A DNA stretch of 45,856 nucleotides, from contig JALSMB010000044.1 in the NCBI GenBank assembly GCA_026988025.1, positions 1 through 45,856 on the forward strand, written 5' to 3'. Shown here one piece after another: positions 43,392 to 45,856 of this stretch. The notes under the pieces were generated by a model that worked only from the letters and a program-made list of their open reading frames with translations, was not told the origin of the DNA and did not search any database. The DNA comes from Candidatus Altimarinota bacterium. GTDB lineage: Bacteria; Patescibacteriota; Gracilibacteria; BD1-5; UBA6164. Within the stretch, counting starts at the first letter, position 1; each line of letters opens with the position of its first letter. The position numbers and the translations under genes are program-made.

Positions 43392-45014
43392 TTATTTTTT
43401 AAATCAAATATATGTACTTTCTGATTTCATAATATTAGATAATAATACTAATAATATTCTAGATATCCACATTGCAGAAAATAATGAAACAATTATTCAA
43501 ATAGCTAACATAAGTCAGAACCCCTTAATCATATTTATACCAAAAATAAATAATATTAAAGCAACTAAAAATCATGTAACATTTGAATCCCATATAGCAG
43601 ACCAAGATTTTTTAAATCATATAAGTGTAGCTTCTTTCATATTTTTTCATCACTTTAATTCATCTTTTATTCTTTCAAATATAAGAACATTTGCATCAAT
43701 TGCCATACCAACTGATAGTATTAATCAAGCTATAGATGCAAGAGTTAGAACTACTCACATAGATTTAATTATAGTAAGAACTATTGCAATATACATAAGT
43801 AACGCTATAGCCGACATAAATCATGCAAATCTATAAACAACAACTAAGAAAAGTAATATTAATAAAAATCATGATATTCAAGAAAAAATAAGTTTTTCTA
43901 ATGAACTTGAACCAAGTTTAGAATCAATAGTTTTTTCAGATGTTAAATATATAGGTGCTGGTACAACTCATGTATTTATATCTTGAGCTAATAATCTAGC
44001 TTCTTCAGGTGTATAATTTCAAGTAATTACAGCTTTACCTCAAAGTATTGGTTCATTTATATTTGGAGCAGTAAGTAATTCTCATCAAACAAATATTGCC
44101 ATTTGTTGTCAAACAAGTCTTGTAGATAACTCTCAAAATATCTTAGCTCATTCTGAATTAAAAGTAAGTTCAATCATTGGAGTAAAAGCTTGATTGAATT
44201 GAACTGATGATTTTATAAAATATTTATCATCTAAAATTCTTCATTCAGAATCTTTAGCAGGTTTCCAAGATGAAGGGTTTTTAGAAATAAATATATAATC
44301 TATTAATTTACTATCACCCGTATAAACTAATAAATATCATTCATCTCAATTTAATAAAGTTACATCATTTATTTTATCAGAACTGATAGATGAATAATCT
44401 TTAACAAATCCAGAATATGATGAAATAGATCATACTCATACATTTTCATATAATAATTTATATTTATCAGCTGTAACTGAAAAATTAGTTTTTATATCTT
44501 TTGATTCAACATTAAATATATTATCATAAGCTGATTCAGCTAATTTTTTTCTTTCGATTAAGTCTTGTTCAGTAACTTCTGTTCTTTTTTCTTTAAATTC
44601 AATTTTAACAACTTTTCAAATTGCATCTTTTGCTTTTTGAATATTTTCTCTATTTTCTAATGAATTATTTCATTTTAAAGGAATTTGAACAATAATATGT
44701 TGTTCTCAAGCATATGAAGCTGATGTAATAACTGAATCATTTATTTTTAGAGTCCCTATTCTTCTATCTATAATAGATTTAAGTCACTCAATAATTTCTT
44801 TTTCTTTTTCATTATCATAATCAGGATCTTTTTTAGCTTCTTCTAAATCAACTTTATAATCAAGTTCAATTCATCATTGTAAATCTAATCATAATTTATA
44901 ATCTTTTCATGAAAATGGTACTTCTATACCATAACTTGACCAAGGAAAAACATAAGAAAGCATTATAACTCATGCTAATACTATTAAAAATAATCTAAAT
45001 ACTAAATGTCTCAT
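43392..45014 (-). CDS. secD: protein translocase subunit SecD
   Basis: 540 residues. An N-terminal membrane span is followed by L-G-L-D-L-Q-G-G-I-E-L (residues about 36-46, the D-x-x-G-G motif of SecD), the periplasmic P1 domain with R-R-I-G and a C-terminal five-helix RND-like domain containing L-S-V-G-M-A-I-D-A-N-V-L-I-F-E-R. SecD works with SecF to pull exported proteins across the membrane by proton flow. No SecF is adjacent in the window and the gene is not a SecDF fusion. Confidence 0.92.
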
Positions 45015-45050
45015 AATTTTTTAATTAAAGAATGAAAATAAATTTTAAAT

Positions 45051-45056
45051 ATTATA
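45051..45056 (-). promoter_or_regulatory. candidate -10 box of secD
   Basis: TATAAT on the minus strand, about 36 bases before the secD start; no clear -35 box. Confidence 0.4.
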
Positions 45057-45088
45057 TGTTTTTTTAAAAAAAGTAAAGAAATAGAATA

Positions 45089-45856
45089 TTATTTTTCTTC
45101 TTTTTTATTTGCAAGTTGACCACATGCAGCATCAATATCATCTCACATAGTCATTCTAATCGTAGAAATAACTCAATAATGTTTTAATATTGATTGAAAT
45201 TTTTCTATTATAAACCTTGGTGTAGTTCTAAATCAATCTGAACTTGTCCCCTCTCATTCATTATATGGAATAAAATTAACATGAGCTAATTTTCATTCTA
45301 ATAATTTACCTAGTTCATGTGCTAACTTTATATCATCATTAATTCAATTAATCATAATATATTCATAAAAAATTCTTTTATTTGTTTTAGCAACATAATC
45401 ATCTAAAGATTTCATTAAATCCTTAAGTGGATATGTATGATCTACAGGCATAATTTTTTGCCTTATCTCATCATTTGGAGCATGAAGTGAAACCGCTAAA
45501 CTAGTTTGAGGAAAATCTTCAGTAAATCTATTTATACCAGGCACTATTCAACAAGTAGAAACGGTTACTCTTCTATTTGCTAAATCCATTTTTTTCTGAG
45601 CATTAGCAAAATTAATAGTTTCTTTTACTATATCATAATTAAGCATAGGTTCTCACATACCCATATAAACTATATTTCTAAGTTTATTACCTTCTTTATT
45701 TAATAATTTTGCAGCATTATATATCTGTTCTATTATTTCATAATTTGTAAGATTTTTTAATAACCCTAATTTTCATGTAGCACAAAAACTACAAGCCATA
45801 GGACAACCAGCTTGACATGAAACACATAAAGTAACTCTTCATGTTAAATGTCTCAT
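45089..45856 (-). CDS. rlmN: dual-specificity RNA methyltransferase RlmN (5' truncated)
   Basis: 255 codons in the window; the gene almost certainly continues past the right edge. The edge begins at M-R-H-L-T-G-R-V-T-L-C-V-S-C, which lies just before the radical-SAM motif C-P-M-A-C-S-F-C; full-length RlmN has about 90-110 residues before this point, so the edge ATG is internal. M-G-M-G-E-P, S-T-C-G-I-V-P-G and S-L-H-A-P-N-D follow, and the C-terminal catalytic cysteine is in A-A-C-G-Q-L-A. It methylates A2503 of 23S rRNA and A37 of some tRNAs. Confidence 0.92.

Overview
The window reads sensibly only if TGA is translated as glycine (genetic code 25). With the standard code almost every gene breaks into fragments. 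With TGA=Gly, about 45 complete or edge-truncated genes appear, end to end, and TGA falls on invariant glycines: the HIGH-type motif of IleRS (16836-16838), the ClpC Walker A loop (28949-28951) and the catalytic-loop glycines of MurC, RlmN and the penicillin-binding protein. This code, together with the very AT-rich DNA, short intergenic gaps and small gene set, points to the Absconditabacteria (SR1) / Gracilibacteria (BD1-5) branch of the Patescibacteria/CPR. Genus cannot be told from the window.

Layout. 1-4952 (minus strand) is a secreted-protein locus: a partial AbrB-type regulator, a lipobox-bearing type I signal peptidase, two paralogous secreted proteins with a near-identical N-terminus and divergent C-terminus, a lipoprotein made of Cys-x11-Cys repeats, a small exported protein and a 517-residue surface protein. 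5119-21060 (plus) is a long gene run: Elp3, an O-antigen-ligase-like polymerase, threonine dehydratase with RidA, a shikimate-kinase-like P-loop kinase overlapping a MetX-like acyltransferase, HAD phosphatases, a CAP-domain exported protein, a thioredoxin, house-cleaning phosphatases (YjjX, CYTH), an apparently structured RNA, ASCH and SemiSWEET proteins, and a type-2 isoleucyl-tRNA synthetase. 21089-28038 holds an acidic repeat protein (minus), YbaB, an LCP-family ligase, a class A penicillin-binding protein, a 2-Cys peroxiredoxin and a YtxH-like protein (minus). 28187-38423 holds ClpC, two orphan exported proteins, methionine aminopeptidase, a Xer-type recombinase, a HAD phosphatase (minus), peptidyl-tRNA hydrolase and MurC. 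38444-45856 (minus) is a second surface-protein locus (949-, 123- and 505-residue exported proteins) followed by SecD and a 5'-truncated RlmN.

How it fits together. MurC, the class A PBP, the LCP protein and the O-antigen-ligase-like protein describe a peptidoglycan wall carrying an attached glycopolymer. SecD, the signal peptidase and many exported orphan proteins describe a cell that invests heavily in its surface, as expected for an epibiont or predator. The two large surface proteins share a C-terminal domain. The most unusual structure is the duplicated two-gene unit at about 256-2961: promoter, secreted-protein N-terminus and lipoprotein signal peptide are conserved between the two copies, while the exposed parts differ.

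Gene expression signals. Shine-Dalgarno sequences are essentially absent, TATAAT boxes often lie very close to start codons, and many convergent or terminal genes end inside long perfect palindromes that act as terminators. No stretch over 300 bases lacks a gene. No tRNA, rRNA, CRISPR array or insertion sequence was recognised.
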